Made by a program: the position numbers and the translations under genes. From Circinella minor (taxonomy: Eukaryota; Mucoromycota; Mucoromycetes; Mucorales; Lichtheimiaceae), in NCBI GenBank assembly GCA_016758965.1, contig JAEPRB010000242.1:1-58381 (forward strand): a stretch of 58,381 nucleotides of DNA, written 5' to 3'. The notes beneath the pieces are model-generated. The model was not told where the DNA came from. It did no database searches and saw nothing but the letters and a program-made list of their open reading frames with translations. The first letter of the stretch is position 1. Each line of letters opens with the position of its first letter. Of this stretch, positions 11,997-24,291 are shown one piece after another.

Positions 11997-14899
11997 CAAG
12001 CAAATTTGTTAATATAAAATATAATTATGATCCCCCCCCTCATCCATTCATTCATTCATTCTAGTTTGGTTTCTTCCCTCCCCCCTCCCCTTTAATTGTG
12101 ACATAATAACAAGGCATTTGTTGAAATGGATTGGTTTTTTATATGGTTTCGTTTTTTTTTCTTACATGGCGATAACTTGTTCGATTATTGGAATTTTTGT
12201 CAACAATATTTTGTTTTTTTTTCTTCTTGTTTCATTTTTTTTTTTCGTATATAAACAGAAATCTTTACATCTTTTTTTTTTTCACATTATTGTATCTTAA
12301 TACCTGTATTCTTTATATATGTTAATGATGATTGTGTCATGAGTTCACAATCTACTAGTACATATATTTTTTTGTCATACATGATCCTATTATTCGTTAC
12401 TATGGTTACCAAAAATAATAGTCAAAAGTCATCTATTTTTTCTTAATGAAAATACGTACTATCATCTTTGCATCCTTACATAAAAAAAAAAAAAAAGAAT
12501 ACATACTTATTATACATATACAAACAAAAATCATCGTTACACACATACATAGTAGCAACAATGGGAACTATTTCGGAGTTTTTTTTAAAGAAGATGGAAT
12601 CGATTCAAAATTAGGAAATTTCAAAAAAAAAAACTTGCATTAATTATGTACGCTTGAAAAAAAATCGTTCTGTTTTCTAATTACAGTTGTTTTGCTTATG
12701 GGTAAACATTATCCTTGTTTTTATATGGCTAGTGTGTAAATGTAATCATGCATTTTTATTTATCTGTGGCTAATGCACTATTGATCCCTTTTTTTTTTGG
12801 GAGGGTGGGGAGAGTGTTGGATGGCAGGAGAGTGATGTTTTATCTTTTTTTTTTACTGTTATCAATCATGGGGGGGGATGTATTTCCAAATAGTACACTT
12901 GTCTCATCTGTTTATTTATTAGTATTTTTTTGATCGTTTTTTTAGAAATGGTATTGTTGCATAATAATAAACAAGCTGTCAGGATTATATCATATCCAGA
13001 TCACAGAAGCTTCAAATATAACTTTCTCATTATATAAATAATATGTTGGGTAAGTAAATTTCTTTTTAGTATATATTTTAAAAAAAACATTATATATCAC
13101 TACTATAGTATATTACATCATCGTCATGTAATGAGCATTATTATAAGTTTAGACCTTTCTATGTTCAGAGAAAAGCTTACTATTTTCTTTCTTTCTCGTA
13201 GTATATATAATAATTCAAATCTCGGATTAATTTTTGTCTGATCATCTTTTAGCTTTATTAAAAACAAAAAAAAAAAAGGAAATGGATAAATCTACTATAT
13301 TTCAAGCCATGTCAATATTGTCTCTCGCCTATTTCATTAAACTCACTTTATTGACGACAAAAAAAAGTTTTTCTTTATCAAGCAGTAACCTACTAGTATA
13401 CTATTTTTTTTTTTAAAAAAAAGCCTAGTATTCGACACATACCGCCACTCAGATAATACTTTTTTTTAACGTTTGCGGAAAAACAAATATTGCATGTATA
13501 AATAATCCATTCATGTAAGCTTTCTTTTTCATTCAATCTCCAGTGGTTTGTTTTAATAAGCTATTATAACTAAGTGAAGTGATCTTATATAATAACTATT
13601 TTATATAACTTCAACGGTAATACTTGTTATTATTCTGGAATAATTTCTAGTAATAAATTTTATATTCAGTTCTTATTGTATATATCTGCAAGGAAATAAA
13701 AATGTATTTATTAGTCTCAGTTTTTGTAAAAGAAAAATAGTTACAGTAGTATAAAGAAGCCGCGGGCGGGAAATATATGAAAAACGCTGGTTTTTTTTTA
13801 TTTTTTTTTATTTTTTTTTTTATTTTTTATATTATGTAAGTACATCACTAGTTTTTATTTATTTATTTGTGATAGAGTATAACAGCATAATCATATCATT
13901 TCGATTTATGAGAATATATAAAAAAAAGATATAAAAAGAATAAAATTCAAAATGGGAGAGATAGAATTAAAGGATTATTGTCGATCTTTTGATTTTTACT
14001 TTGATAGAAAAAGTAATATATATTCTTCGGATGGCACCGTATATCTCGAAAAATAAAAATAAAACTTTATGAATAATAAAAAAAAAAACCCAGGGCAACG
14101 TGCATTCGGACTACTAAAAGCGGATTCGATCGTCTCTCTCCACATTTTATTCTTTAAGGTTGAGCCCAGCAGGGTATACTTTTTTGTGCACATTTTATAC
14201 CACGGCTATATCCAGTAAATATCTAGATTTCACACGGGTTTTTTTTTGTTTTTGCATTCTGTTTTTATAAAGAAAAAAAAACATTGAAGAGTTTATTTAT
14301 AAGTTATTGTATAAATAATGATATATCACATGTTTAACACGCTTTGTAAGTAAGGAAAGTTGGCAGGTACTTGATCGGAACAACAATTACCCTCGCTACC
14401 CGATTGCGATCCATAAAAAAAATCTTAATTAATCATACAAGTAATAATAATGATGATGATGATGATGATAAAAAAAAGAAGAAGATAATGGAAGGCTCAT
14501 AGATCAAATGATGGTAACTAGTTTCATACTTGATATACAAATGATTCATTATTTCACATCAAACAGATTTTTTTCATTGGATTGTAATTTTGATTTTGTT
14601 ACTTTTTTTTTTTACTCATCTATTCTCATAACGAGATACCCCGCCCTTTTACTTTTCCCCTGAGAGGAAGGTTCATAGAAGGAATTTTTTTTTTAAAAAA
14701 AGAAACTCAAAGCCCCGACAGACGCAACTTATTGTTTTTTTTTCTACTAACATTTTTTTTTTTGTTATATATATTTTAAACAACTCCCGTCGTCTCTCTT
14801 CCTCTCTCCCCCCCTTATCTTCATTAACTCCTTTTTAACAAACAATCCCCCGTCTCTTTTTTTAATTTAAATTTGTATATACTTTGAATTTTTTACACC
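11997..14899. other. Long intergenic region between CDC34 and DIC1
   Basis: About 2.9 kb without a confirmed gene. The first part is pyrimidine-rich 3' flank. Notable points are an E2F-type GGCGGGAAA near 13763-13775 followed at 13952 by a 34-codon ATG frame (see findings), T-rich blocks at 13790-13825, a GAT trinucleotide run near 14450-14468, and a CT-rich stretch at 14795-14860 that is probably the DIC1 core promoter. No tRNA-like fold was seen. Confidence 0.55.
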
Positions 14900-16148
14900 A
14901 TGACAACTGTCACTAAGAAACGTTCAACACCATTTTATTTCGGGGGTGCAGCTTCATGTGTTGCCACCGTCATTGTACATCCCTTTGATCTTACAAAGGT
15001 CCGTTTACAAAATATGAAAGGTCAAGCTCAACATGGTATGGTGTCAACCATGCTTAATATTGCCAAAAATGAAGGTTTCTTTAGACTTTATGCTGGTCTT
15101 TCTGCAAGTTTGTTACGTCAAGCAACTTATTCTACTGTTCGTTTTGGTGCTTATGATAAATTGAAGCAAAGTATGGTGACAGACTCGAAAAGTAAGTTTC
15201 TTTTTTAATTGATAACATAATTTTTTGTTAATGAGGTTATGGAGTAAAAAATAAAATAAAATAAGATAATTTATGGGGGTAAGTTTTCTCTTATTAAATA
15301 TAACTGGTTTTTTTTTCTTAATTAGATCCTAGCATATTGCAATTATTGGTGTGTTCTAGTACAGCTGGTGCTTTGGGTGGTGCTAGTGGTAATCCAGCCG
15401 ACGTTTTGAATGTAAATATCCAGTTTTTTTTTTATTTATCTTTTTTATGGGTGTGTTTATGTGTGTATCTTGTGGGATACTTGATAGTCATACCAACATT
15501 TTATATCATTTGTTTTAGGTTCGGATGCAAAGTGATGGTCAGTTGCCCGTACATCAACGACGTAATTACAAGAATGCTATTGATGGCTTGGTTCGTATGA
15601 CCAAAGAAGAAGGTCCAAAATCATTATTCCGTGGCATTGGACCTAATGTCAACCGTGCCATTCTTATGACCTCGTCACAATGTGTAACTTACGATATATT
15701 TAAGGATTTGTTGCTCACTTACAGTCCTTTATCTGATGGATTGGTCCTTCATTTCGCATCTAGTCTTTTGGCCGTAAGTATTATTTAATTTTTTTGAAGG
15801 AAAGGAAGAATGGGATAATGGGATATATTATATTGATATTCTTATTGGTATTTTTATCTTTAGGGTTTGGTTGCAACCTCCGTTTGCTCGCCGGTAGATG
15901 TTATCAAGACTCGAATTATGGGTTCAAAGGAAGTAAATATGTCAGCATTTGCAATCATGAAACAAATGTACAAGGTAGAAGGTATAACATCATTCTTTAA
16001 GGGTTGGACTCCAGCTTTCATCCGTTTAGGTCCACAGACCATTATTACTTTTGTCGTACTTGAACAATTTAAAAAATGGCACGCAGCTTGGCATGATGAT
16101 GATAGACAACGTCTCACTGCAACTGCAACTGCAACGACAAAGTTGTAA
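14900..16148 (+). CDS. DIC1: Mitochondrial dicarboxylate carrier (DIC1 type)
   Basis: Four exons (14900-15191, 15326-15411, 15519-15773, 15864-16148) give 305 aa, the usual length for SLC25 carriers. The three tandem carrier repeats each show the signature: HPFDLTKVR in repeat 1, NPADVLNVRMQ in repeat 2 and SPVDVIKTR in repeat 3. The NPAD-VNVRMQ form of repeat 2, with Asn replacing the usual basic residue, is typical of the dicarboxylate/oxoglutarate group, and the CSPVDVIKTRIM repeat 3 fits DIC1. The family exchanges malate or succinate for phosphate across the inner mitochondrial membrane. The oxoglutarate carrier is the main alternative. The tail ends in a short Thr/Ala low-complexity stretch. 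A pyrimidine-rich leader precedes the ATG. Confidence 0.88.
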
Positions 16149-18328
16149 GATAATTATAATCTATTTTTTAATTCATAATATTCATTCATTATTATTATTC
16201 TATTATCCAAGTAACTTATTCCTTAACTCACATGTTACACAACAATCTACAATTTTCCCACATTCAAAAAAAGAAAAATTAACCCTTCATGTTTTTTTTT
16301 TCATCCATGCACTTTTTTGTTCTCTCTCTTAGTTTTGCATTTTTTTTCCTCCATCCTTCTTTTATTCTTTTTATCATTATTTTTTTTGTTCAAATTATTG
16401 TATATCCTCCTATTATTTTCATTCATACAATTATCACCATAGGCATAGAATCCCTTATTATTAGAAGAAAAGACACACACAAAAAAAAAACAAGATCTTT
16501 TTTCATATCAGAAAACTAGTTTTTTATAATGATTGTCATCAATCAACTATTTGTTTATGGAAAAGGATGGTTGCTACTATGAAATGAAGATTATCTCATT
16601 TCTTATATTGTTACTCACTAGTGTGCTTTTAATATATGTTCATTACAGTGTATGCGAATGTGATATGTATAATTAACGCAGATAGCACAAACATTGAGAG
16701 AATGCAGTTCTTTGTATTTTACATATACCTTATTAAATTTTTCAAGAGAAGATGTATATAAAAAGCTTCCTTGTCAATCGTATGCGGCATTGTTCATGCA
16801 GTAATATATAAATAGATATACATGTATCTTTTTTCGTCTAAAAGTTTCTTCAAGCTCTTTCTAAAGAAACTCTTTCTTTTTTTCCAAAAGTTTCTTTTTT
16901 TTTTTATCGTTTTATATACTATCCCATAAAGAAAGTTTCTCCGCTTTTGGTGTACACATAATGTTTTTTTTTATTGACAGTAAAAAGTTTTGGTTTTTGT
17001 AAGAATATCATTTTTGTTCAATATTAACATTTAATAAATTCTCACACGAGTGCTAATTTCTAGTCTTCTGTCCACTACAATTACTGATATGCATATAATA
17101 TCAGAATATCACAAAGCAACGAGGAGAGTAAGATAACTTTATTGTAGAAAAAAAAGCTAATATGTTCCACTAAATGATTTAAAAAGATGCAACAAACTGT
17201 CAATTGCGTGGGATAATTAATAAAAGTCAGTCAGATGAACAGTGACAACAAATACACTAGTAATAATAGCACATCTAAAAAAAACGGCTCAACAAGTAAT
17301 AAGTGGGAAGAAAGACGAAAGTTGCATTTTTTTATAAAGCATATTTAAATTAACCGAATCAGATATAAGCGTTTCTATTAATTTGTTCTCAAGATGCTTA
17401 TTGTCTTATCAAGTGGTGGAGCAAAACTTATGACCCTCATAAGAGTTGTCCGCTGTTTTTTGACTAACCAAGACGAAGAAATATATAGACATTATTTTTA
17501 TGGTGCTCTCCTACACTTATTAGCTCAAGATTTTTTCAAAGAAATTTGATACCAATTCCATCAATTACTCGAAGACTATATTAATCGAGTAATTACTCCC
17601 AGTCATAAAGCAAATTACTCCAGGATTAACACACTCATATTGTATTTACTCGACTATACAATATAATAGCCCGAGGTAAGGCTTCTCCTCCATATGATAG
17701 ATGAAGAACTGTACTAAAAAAATTATTGAAAAAAAAGCTATCACCATATAAACAGCCTCTACGTTATATGTTCTTTTTTCTCTGTCGACGTCATAAGCAC
17801 ATATGGTTTCTCTCAAGCCCCTGACATTCATTTAACAAGTAGCCTATTATTACTACTAGTCATTTACAAAATACCATGGTAACGTATATTTATTATCGCT
17901 TCCTGGTAAAACGTTTTATTTTAATTTACTGCGTATAATTGAATAAAATGTGGCAACATATCTTTATTATTATATCTCAACGAGTATTATCATATATGTC
18001 GAATAGTATAATAGTAATTAACACCACTTTTTAAAGATCAGGTAAAATAAGCGTTAGGCGTCGTTATTATAATAGTGTACGAAAATTGTTATTTGTGGTA
18101 CTTTTATTTATCAAACAACCATGTTTACAAGAGACATAAATGTACTAATATTTTTACTTTTATTTTCCAGTTCAATATCACTGTTTCGTAATTTAGGAGT
18201 CTAAGTAGTAGTAAAGTCATCCAACGACCATTTAGCTTATTGATCCAATAAAATTATTTTTGTAATGTAACTACTGTATCTAGCAACAAGAAAAAAAAAG
18301 GCTCAAACCAATGTTTAATTTATATCGT
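16149..18328. other. Gene-poor intergenic tract
   Basis: About 2.2 kb with no supported gene. Repeated AAGTTTCTT/AAGAAACT words at 16838-16945 form several short direct and inverted matches. A cluster of TTACTCGA / ATTACTCC words lies at 17560-17655. Open frames here are short and T/A-biased. Confidence 0.55.
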
Positions 18329-18802
18329 TTAAAAAATGGGAATTGCTACGGACACCCCAAAAACATACTATATTAAGTAATTTCATCTCTTACGGACACC
18401 CCACTTTAATATTTTTTCAAGGGCACACAACAAATTGATATAATCACATCGTATCCACCCATTTATACACTATCTATACAGCTATTATCGTTATACGACT
18501 TATAAATGTTTATGAAACTTATATTATCAGCTCGACTTTTTATAATAGCAATCAATATTTCTTATGGTTTCTTACTATATTCATTGTGTACACAAGTGGG
18601 AATTGTGGGCCTTATGAAAGCAAGACAAAAAAGGAATCATATATACTTTTAATGTTACATATGAGCGGTCAAACAAGCGCTATTGGTGTTGACAACGCTA
18701 TTACTATAGTTTATATGGTCTAAGAACTTATTTGATAACTGTTTATTTGTGGGGTGTCCGTAAGCAAAATATGGGGTGTCCGTAGCAATTCCCTTAAAAA
18801 AT
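18329..18802. mobile_element. MITE-like element copy 1, with 9-bp target duplication
   Basis: A 456-bp element (18338-18793) has perfect terminal inverted repeats beginning GGGAATTGCTACGGACACCC and ending with its complement. A perfect 9-bp direct repeat, TTAAAAAAT, flanks it (18329-18337 and 18794-18802). A second, subterminal copy of the CTTACGGACACCCCAC core lies inside each end in inverted orientation. There is no transposase frame, so the element is non-autonomous. A 9-bp duplication and G-rich termini suggest the Mutator-like superfamily; this is inference. Confidence 0.85.
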
Positions 18803-19481
18803 ATATAAATAAAGACATAAAAGAGCAAAAGAAAACCACACGAAATGGTTTCTCAAAAAGAGTCATTTGATACAGTAAATCAATTATTTCTTTGTTAATA
18901 ATTATATGTAGAGAAAATGAAGAAAAAGCATATACGTACAAATATATAAAATATTTTGATGATTCGTGCACAGGACTTTATACAACCTACATCAGAACCA
19001 GAAATTTTCAGAGCTCATGGGAATGTTATAAACTATGTTTAAAAAAATATACATAATATAGTTTATTTTTGAGTGACATAGAGATCCAGAGCAAGGAAGT
19101 GTAATATTTATTATTAACTTCATGAGACACTAATACTTCTTACAACTAATAATTAAACACATGTTTAATGTGACAGTAACGCAAGAAATGACCTTTGAGT
19201 CTACTGTATTTCAGAACACATAAAAAGAAATCCATACATGAATAATAAAACACGGTAAGCATAGTATTATTTAGCTATACGAGCACAGCATTTAATAGCT
19301 CCAGTAACTACTAGCAATTGAATTTATTGCTTATTGTTACCAATAGTAGGTAATTATACATTTAGTGGCGACCTCTGAATCTGAAAATATCTATAAGAAG
19401 AAATAGGGCAGGAAAAAGACATGCAGTTGCCGAACACAGGTCACGCAAAAGAAAAACCAGTACAATAAAAGTAAACAAGCA
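18803..19481. other. Spacer between repeat copies 1 and 2
   Basis: About 680 bp of AT-rich sequence without a gene. The part around 19420-19445 (ttgccgaacac) may be the decayed left end of copy 3, later split by insertion of copy 2. That reading is tentative. Confidence 0.35.
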
Positions 19482-19941
19482 ATAAATAAAGGGATTTGCT
19501 ACGGACATCCCAGAAATATACTATATTAGGTAATTTCAACTCTTATGGACACCCCACTTTCTATTTTTTCAAGGGTATTACCTACATAACAATCTGATAT
19601 AATTATATCGTATCCAGCCATTTATACACTATCTATACAGTTATTATCGTTATATAACCTAGAAATGTTTATGAAACTTATATTAGCAGTTCAACTTTTT
19701 ATGAATAACGTTCAATATTTCTTATCTTTTCTCACTATATCGTTATGTACATAGGTGGGAGCTGTGGTCCACATGAAGGCAAGACAAACAAGGAATAATG
19801 TATACATATAATGGTATATATGAGCGGTCTAATAAGCGTTATTGATGTTGATAATGTTGGTACTATAGTTTACATAGTCTATAAGAACTTGTTTGACAAC
19901 TTTTTATTTGTGGGGTGTCCGTAGCAATTCCTATAAATAAA
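19482..19941. mobile_element. MITE-like element copy 2, with 9-bp target duplication
   Basis: A 442-bp copy (19491-19932) in the same orientation as copy 1 and alignable along its whole length. Its left end begins GGGATTTGCTACGGACATCC and its right end finishes GGGGTGTCCGTAGCAATTCC. It is flanked by a perfect 9-bp duplication, ATAAATAAA (19482-19490 and 19933-19941). The right end has lost one of the two subterminal GGGGTGTCCG units present in copy 1. No coding capacity. Confidence 0.82.
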
Positions 19942-20335
19942 ATATGATCTTCTTTACAGATACCTCCCACTTTTATAACTTTTTAAAGGCAAATAATAGT
20001 CGAATAGAATTAGGTCTTATCCTATCATCTATACACTACCTATACAATTATGTTTTTGAGACTGGTATTAGCAGCTTAATTTTTTATAAATGGCTGTCAA
20101 AATTTCTTCACTATATTGTTATGTTTACAAGGGGGGGCTGCAGCTCATATGAAGACATGGTGACAGGAAGACATGGTAACAGAAGATATCTATTTTTAAT
20201 GCTACATAGTTAAAATGAGTGTTACTGATGTTGATAATGCTGTTACTACAGTTTATATGAATTTAAAAACTTTGTTTTTATTTTTGGGGTGATCCATAAG
20301 GCCAAAATATGGGGATATCCAGCAAGGCAATTCCC
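19942..20335. mobile_element. Degraded MITE-like element copy 3
   Basis: A third, more diverged copy. Its left end is missing or displaced: recognisable homology begins near 19950 with a TACAGATACCTCCCACTTT stretch that matches the subterminal unit of copies 1 and 2. It carries the same internal words (tatacactacctataca, ttgttatgt, gatgttgataatg) and ends with ATGGGGATATCCAGCAAGGC then AATTCCC near 20335. No target duplication is visible. Divergence suggests it is the oldest copy. Confidence 0.65.
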
Positions 20336-21370
20336 CTTTGAATGCAAAGCGCTTCTTTAAACTTTACTATTGAAAAAAACGGAACATGAAAAAATAAAAG
20401 TTTTTTTTTTTCAATAGTTTAATAACTCCGTTTGTTCAAAACTCTATAAGAACGCGGGAAACATAGAAAAAAGTTTTTTTTTTTCTTCTTTCGTTACATA
20501 CTTATGGAAAAAGTTTTTTTAAGGTAAATTTTTTTTTCGCTTTTTTATTATAAAAAAAAAAAGACGATATCCCCCATTTTTATATATGGTCATGTGTTCT
20601 ATCTCCAATGACATAACATCATAAAAGGAGAGAGAAAAGGAAATATGATGATTGAAAAAAGCATAGTTCAACTGAAGATTACATGGCTTAAAAACCCATT
20701 TCATGTTGAGTAATTCTTTCGCCCCTAGCTGATTTCTCTTGAATAATGGCAAAACTTTGTATATATAAATGGGGGAAACAATCGTCTGATTTCAAACGAT
20801 TTATAAAAAAATATATTAACTTTTTTATATATTTATTTATATATATTATAGGTACTGTAAATATGTATATAATATAAAATAATTTTTTTTTTTTGAATAT
20901 TAAATAAAAAAAAGCGGGAGATTTTCTCTCAGTCTATTATAAATTACTTTTTAAGTGTGTTATGATGATATGTTGAAAATAGCATAGCATGTTTTATTCT
21001 TTTTCATTTTTACATTTAAACGCCCCACTTTGGCAGGAAGCATGTGCAAATTCAATGGTTAAAATGTGTGTGAGAAAACCGAGAATGGGTCAGCGTGCGT
21101 TTCAGGGCGCCATTTACAAAAAGAAAAATCACAAGTGACGGCTCTTGGTTACAGTAGCTTTTTATGGGTGTTTACTTGTACTCTCTCTCTTTCCAATTTT
21201 TTTTTTTTCTCTTTCTCTTTTTCATAACTTTTTTTCTTTATTAAACTTCTTTTCAACCAGCAACCATTTTTATTATTATTAAATAACTACAGATTCGCTT
21301 CCTATTATATTCCTCACTTTTTTCTTTCTTTTCTTTTCTTTACATTCTTTCAATTTAGAAGACACATATA
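20336..21370. other. Intergenic region upstream of the AAxxG coiled-coil gene
   Basis: About 1 kb of A/T-rich DNA with several T9-T12 runs. The last 200 bp become pyrimidine-rich (CTCTCTCTTTCC near 21180-21240), as in other promoters of this window, and probably form the promoter of the gene starting at 21371. No exon is supported. Confidence 0.5.
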
Positions 21371-23317
21371 ATGATGTCACAATTAAAGCCTCCTCATTTA
21401 GACTTAAACATGACAACAAATACAAAACATGCATTTCAAAATAGTGGACCACCTTCCCCTTCATTATCTACAACTTCTTTTATGTCGTCGGTATCTTGGA
21501 TGGCGGAGAAATCATCCACTGAGTTGATCCCAATGTTAAAAAATGCATATTCTGCACTCAAAGATAAGGAGAGGGGTAAAGTATTTCAATAATTATTATT
21601 ATTTATTACAATAATTACTATAATAATAATACGCCCACATTTCATTTATTCTTTTTTCTCTTATTCATTTTCATGTGAAAAAAAAATATGCATATTAAAA
21701 TGTCTCCCTTCTTTATTCCCTTATTATTTATTATTAGATTTAATGTTGGCTGCTGAAATCGGCAAGTCATTATTAGAAAATAATATTCAACTTAAAACAA
21801 GTTATGAAGACCTTTTACAACAGACACAAAAGTCATACAACTCAACAACAGCACCACTTCCAACACCATCATCATCTATGCCTGTTGATTTCGACTCTGC
21901 ATTAGAAACAGGTAGTAGTGATGATGAAGATGATTTCTATCACTATGGTGATGAAGATGATGATGATGACGACGACGATGGTGAAATGCGATTTATTCCA
22001 AGTCACCGTACTCGTGAAGCCATGATTGAAGTATTGGAACGTAAAAATATTGAATTATCTAAACGATTGGAATCTGCTATAGCAGAAAAAGAAGATTCTC
22101 AGCGTAACAATACCAAAAAATCTCGCAAGTTAGAACAAGAAATTGAAAACTTGAAAAGTAACTTGGAAATTGCTAGTACCAAAATACAAGAATTGGAAGA
22201 AATGAATCAACGTCAAAATCGTTTAGAACGTAGTAAATCTTTACAACAAATTTTACGACAAGCTGCCAAGAATAATGGTGAATTATTACCAGAAGAGCAA
22301 CAACAAGAAATGGAAGAGTTGCTTTGCAAAATCGATCAATTGGAAATCGAAAACAAAACAGTCAGTGATTCTAAACAAGATTTGGAAAACAAATTAGCAG
22401 ATACATTAAGAGATCTACGTAGACTTAAAGAACAATTTGAACAGTTTCAATTTACTCAAAGTGACTATGAAACTCTTCAAGTCGCTTATGAACGTCAATT
22501 TCGCCATATTGCAGAATTGAATGAAAGCGTAGAAGAACACCGTGGTGTGTTGCAAAAACTTAAGGAACGTGGTGTTAATATTCATTCAGCTCGATCTACC
22601 CCAGCCCCTAGTGTATGTGGTAGTGTGAAAAGCCAAACTCAGTTCCGAAATACGTTGCTGGGTGAACTTGAAACGGAATGGCTCAAGCGTAATAACAGCA
22701 CAACCACTAATAACAGCACTCCATTGTCATCAATGTCATCAACATCATTACCACCACCACCACCACCACAAAAACAAGAAACAAAACCAGCATTAAATAC
22801 TTTTAGTAGTCTCAACAACGTTTCACAGTTTACAGAAAAAGCACTTGCAACGTTCTACAATGCACCTACTGCTGATTCTGCTCTAGAAACAGTCTTGTCC
22901 AAGGCCAGCGGTATTGATAAGGAGCTTTTAGATGAGGCCCTTAGTTTTATCGGTCGTATTGAGGACGAGCACGATAATGATAAATGTCTCGATTTACATG
23001 AATATGATATTCAAGATGATGATGATTACAGTGATGACGAAGACATGGACGTCTCGACGATGGACTTGTTTGGTAGTCAACAACAAGATCAGTATCCTAC
23101 CATGGATTTGTACCCAACTTTGTCCCAGCAAGACAGTTTTCAAGTGGCCCGTGTGACCCAACGCCCAAAGACTTTCTTGGGTCGTCTCCGTCGTCTTGTT
23201 CGTCACTTTTTCCGTGCTGTTTGGAGATGGTGTCGATTTGCCATGATCTTAACTACCGCGGTTCTTATCAGTGTATGGCGGGGTCCTGAAGGTATGATGA
23301 TTGAATATCATCATTAA
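21371..23317 (+). CDS. Coiled-coil protein with AAxxG (CC1-box-like) motif and hydrophobic C terminus
   Basis: Two exons (21371-21575, 21738-23317) give 594 aa. Residues 69-82 read DLMLAAEIGKSLLE, the AAxxG motif that in animal BICD, TRAK/HAP1 and CDR2-type adaptors forms the CC1 box contacting dynein light intermediate chain. It is followed by an acidic run (about 150-160), long coiled coils (about 170-330 and 340-400 with YETLQVAYERQFRHIAEL), a Ser/Pro-rich linker with poly-Pro, another acidic patch, and a basic RLRRLVRHFFRAVWRW segment leading into a short hydrophobic stretch (about 566-583) near the C terminus. The layout suggests a tail-anchored or membrane-bound motor adaptor; this is inference. 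A donor-like GGTATG at 23291 and a good acceptor at 23825 allow another C terminus (see findings). The exact family name is uncertain. Confidence 0.7.
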
Positions 23318-24042
23318 ATATATTATATATACATATGTAGACACAAATTATCTTTATATTATTATTTACATTTGATATTTACAAACAAAAAAAAAAAAAT
23401 ACGCACACACAATCCATTCCCCACCCCCCCTTTTTTTTATCTACTTCTTCGTTATATATATGATAATGACCAATGCATATATTTTTGTTTGTTATTTTAA
23501 ACAATGAACTCTTTCCTTTTCTCTTCTTTTCCCTATCAGCATATAAATCATTATACACAACAAAACATATTTCGCCTTTTTTTTTTCTTTCCCCAACCAT
23601 TCCTTTTTGTGTACATCCCCAACCCATTTCTTTTTCTCCCATTTTTTTTTTCTTTCTAAATATTTTTTTTTTTCATTGAACCATCATCTTCCATCTTTTC
23701 TCTTCCTCCCCCCATTATCCAAAAAAAAAAAATCATGTCACCCTTTCTCGTATAATTTGTTATGAGTATATTATCTTTTCTCCTTTACATATATTATATG
23801 CTTACAATTATCTCCTTCCCCCCAGATTACCATTTATCCAAACAATCTTTCTCTCCGCCTTTACAGGACAAACCGTACAACATCACCGCACGCATACTTC
23901 CCCGCTGACAAAACACCATTTTCCATTTCATTTTTTTTTATCTTATATTTTATCCCCCATCGTTTTTTTACATAGTATATATTTATATCTTTTTATTATT
24001 ATTTTGCCTATATATCTTATCCCCCCCATCATTCTATCATCC

Positions 24043-24073
<31 letters not shown>

Positions 24074-24291
24074 TTTATTATTATCATTACTGTTCATGTT
24101 TCCCCTCCTCCCCGCCAAACGTTTATTATTATTTACTACAATTACTACTACTACTATTATTATTCTTATTATTCTTATTCTTATTATATAAAATATATTA
24201 AAAGATATGTATTTATTTTTCTGCAACATAAATTACTCGCCAGAAAAAAAAAAACTTGGTTTTGTATTGTTTTTGTTTTTGTTTTTATTAT
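23318..24291. other. Pyrimidine-rich intergenic region with CT microsatellite
   Basis: Mostly T/C-rich DNA, including a CT dinucleotide run at about 24042-24069 and TTATTC repeats near 24150-24185. A distinct island at 23826-23908 is less biased, open, and preceded by a polypyrimidine-CAG acceptor. It may be an alternative last exon of the upstream gene. Otherwise nothing is supported. Confidence 0.5.

Noticed and set aside
14445..14470. GAT/ATG trinucleotide run considered as a regulatory repeat
   Set aside because: Too short and far from any gene start; ordinary microsatellite.
16838..16945. Repeated AAGTTTCTT words considered as heat-shock elements
   Set aside because: Resemble HSE units (TTCnnGAA) only in part, lie between genes and far from any start; recorded as a simple repeat.
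22932..23156. Met-rich frames inside the AAxxG gene
   Set aside because: Frame-shifted reading of the Asp-rich stretch (GATGAT repeats).
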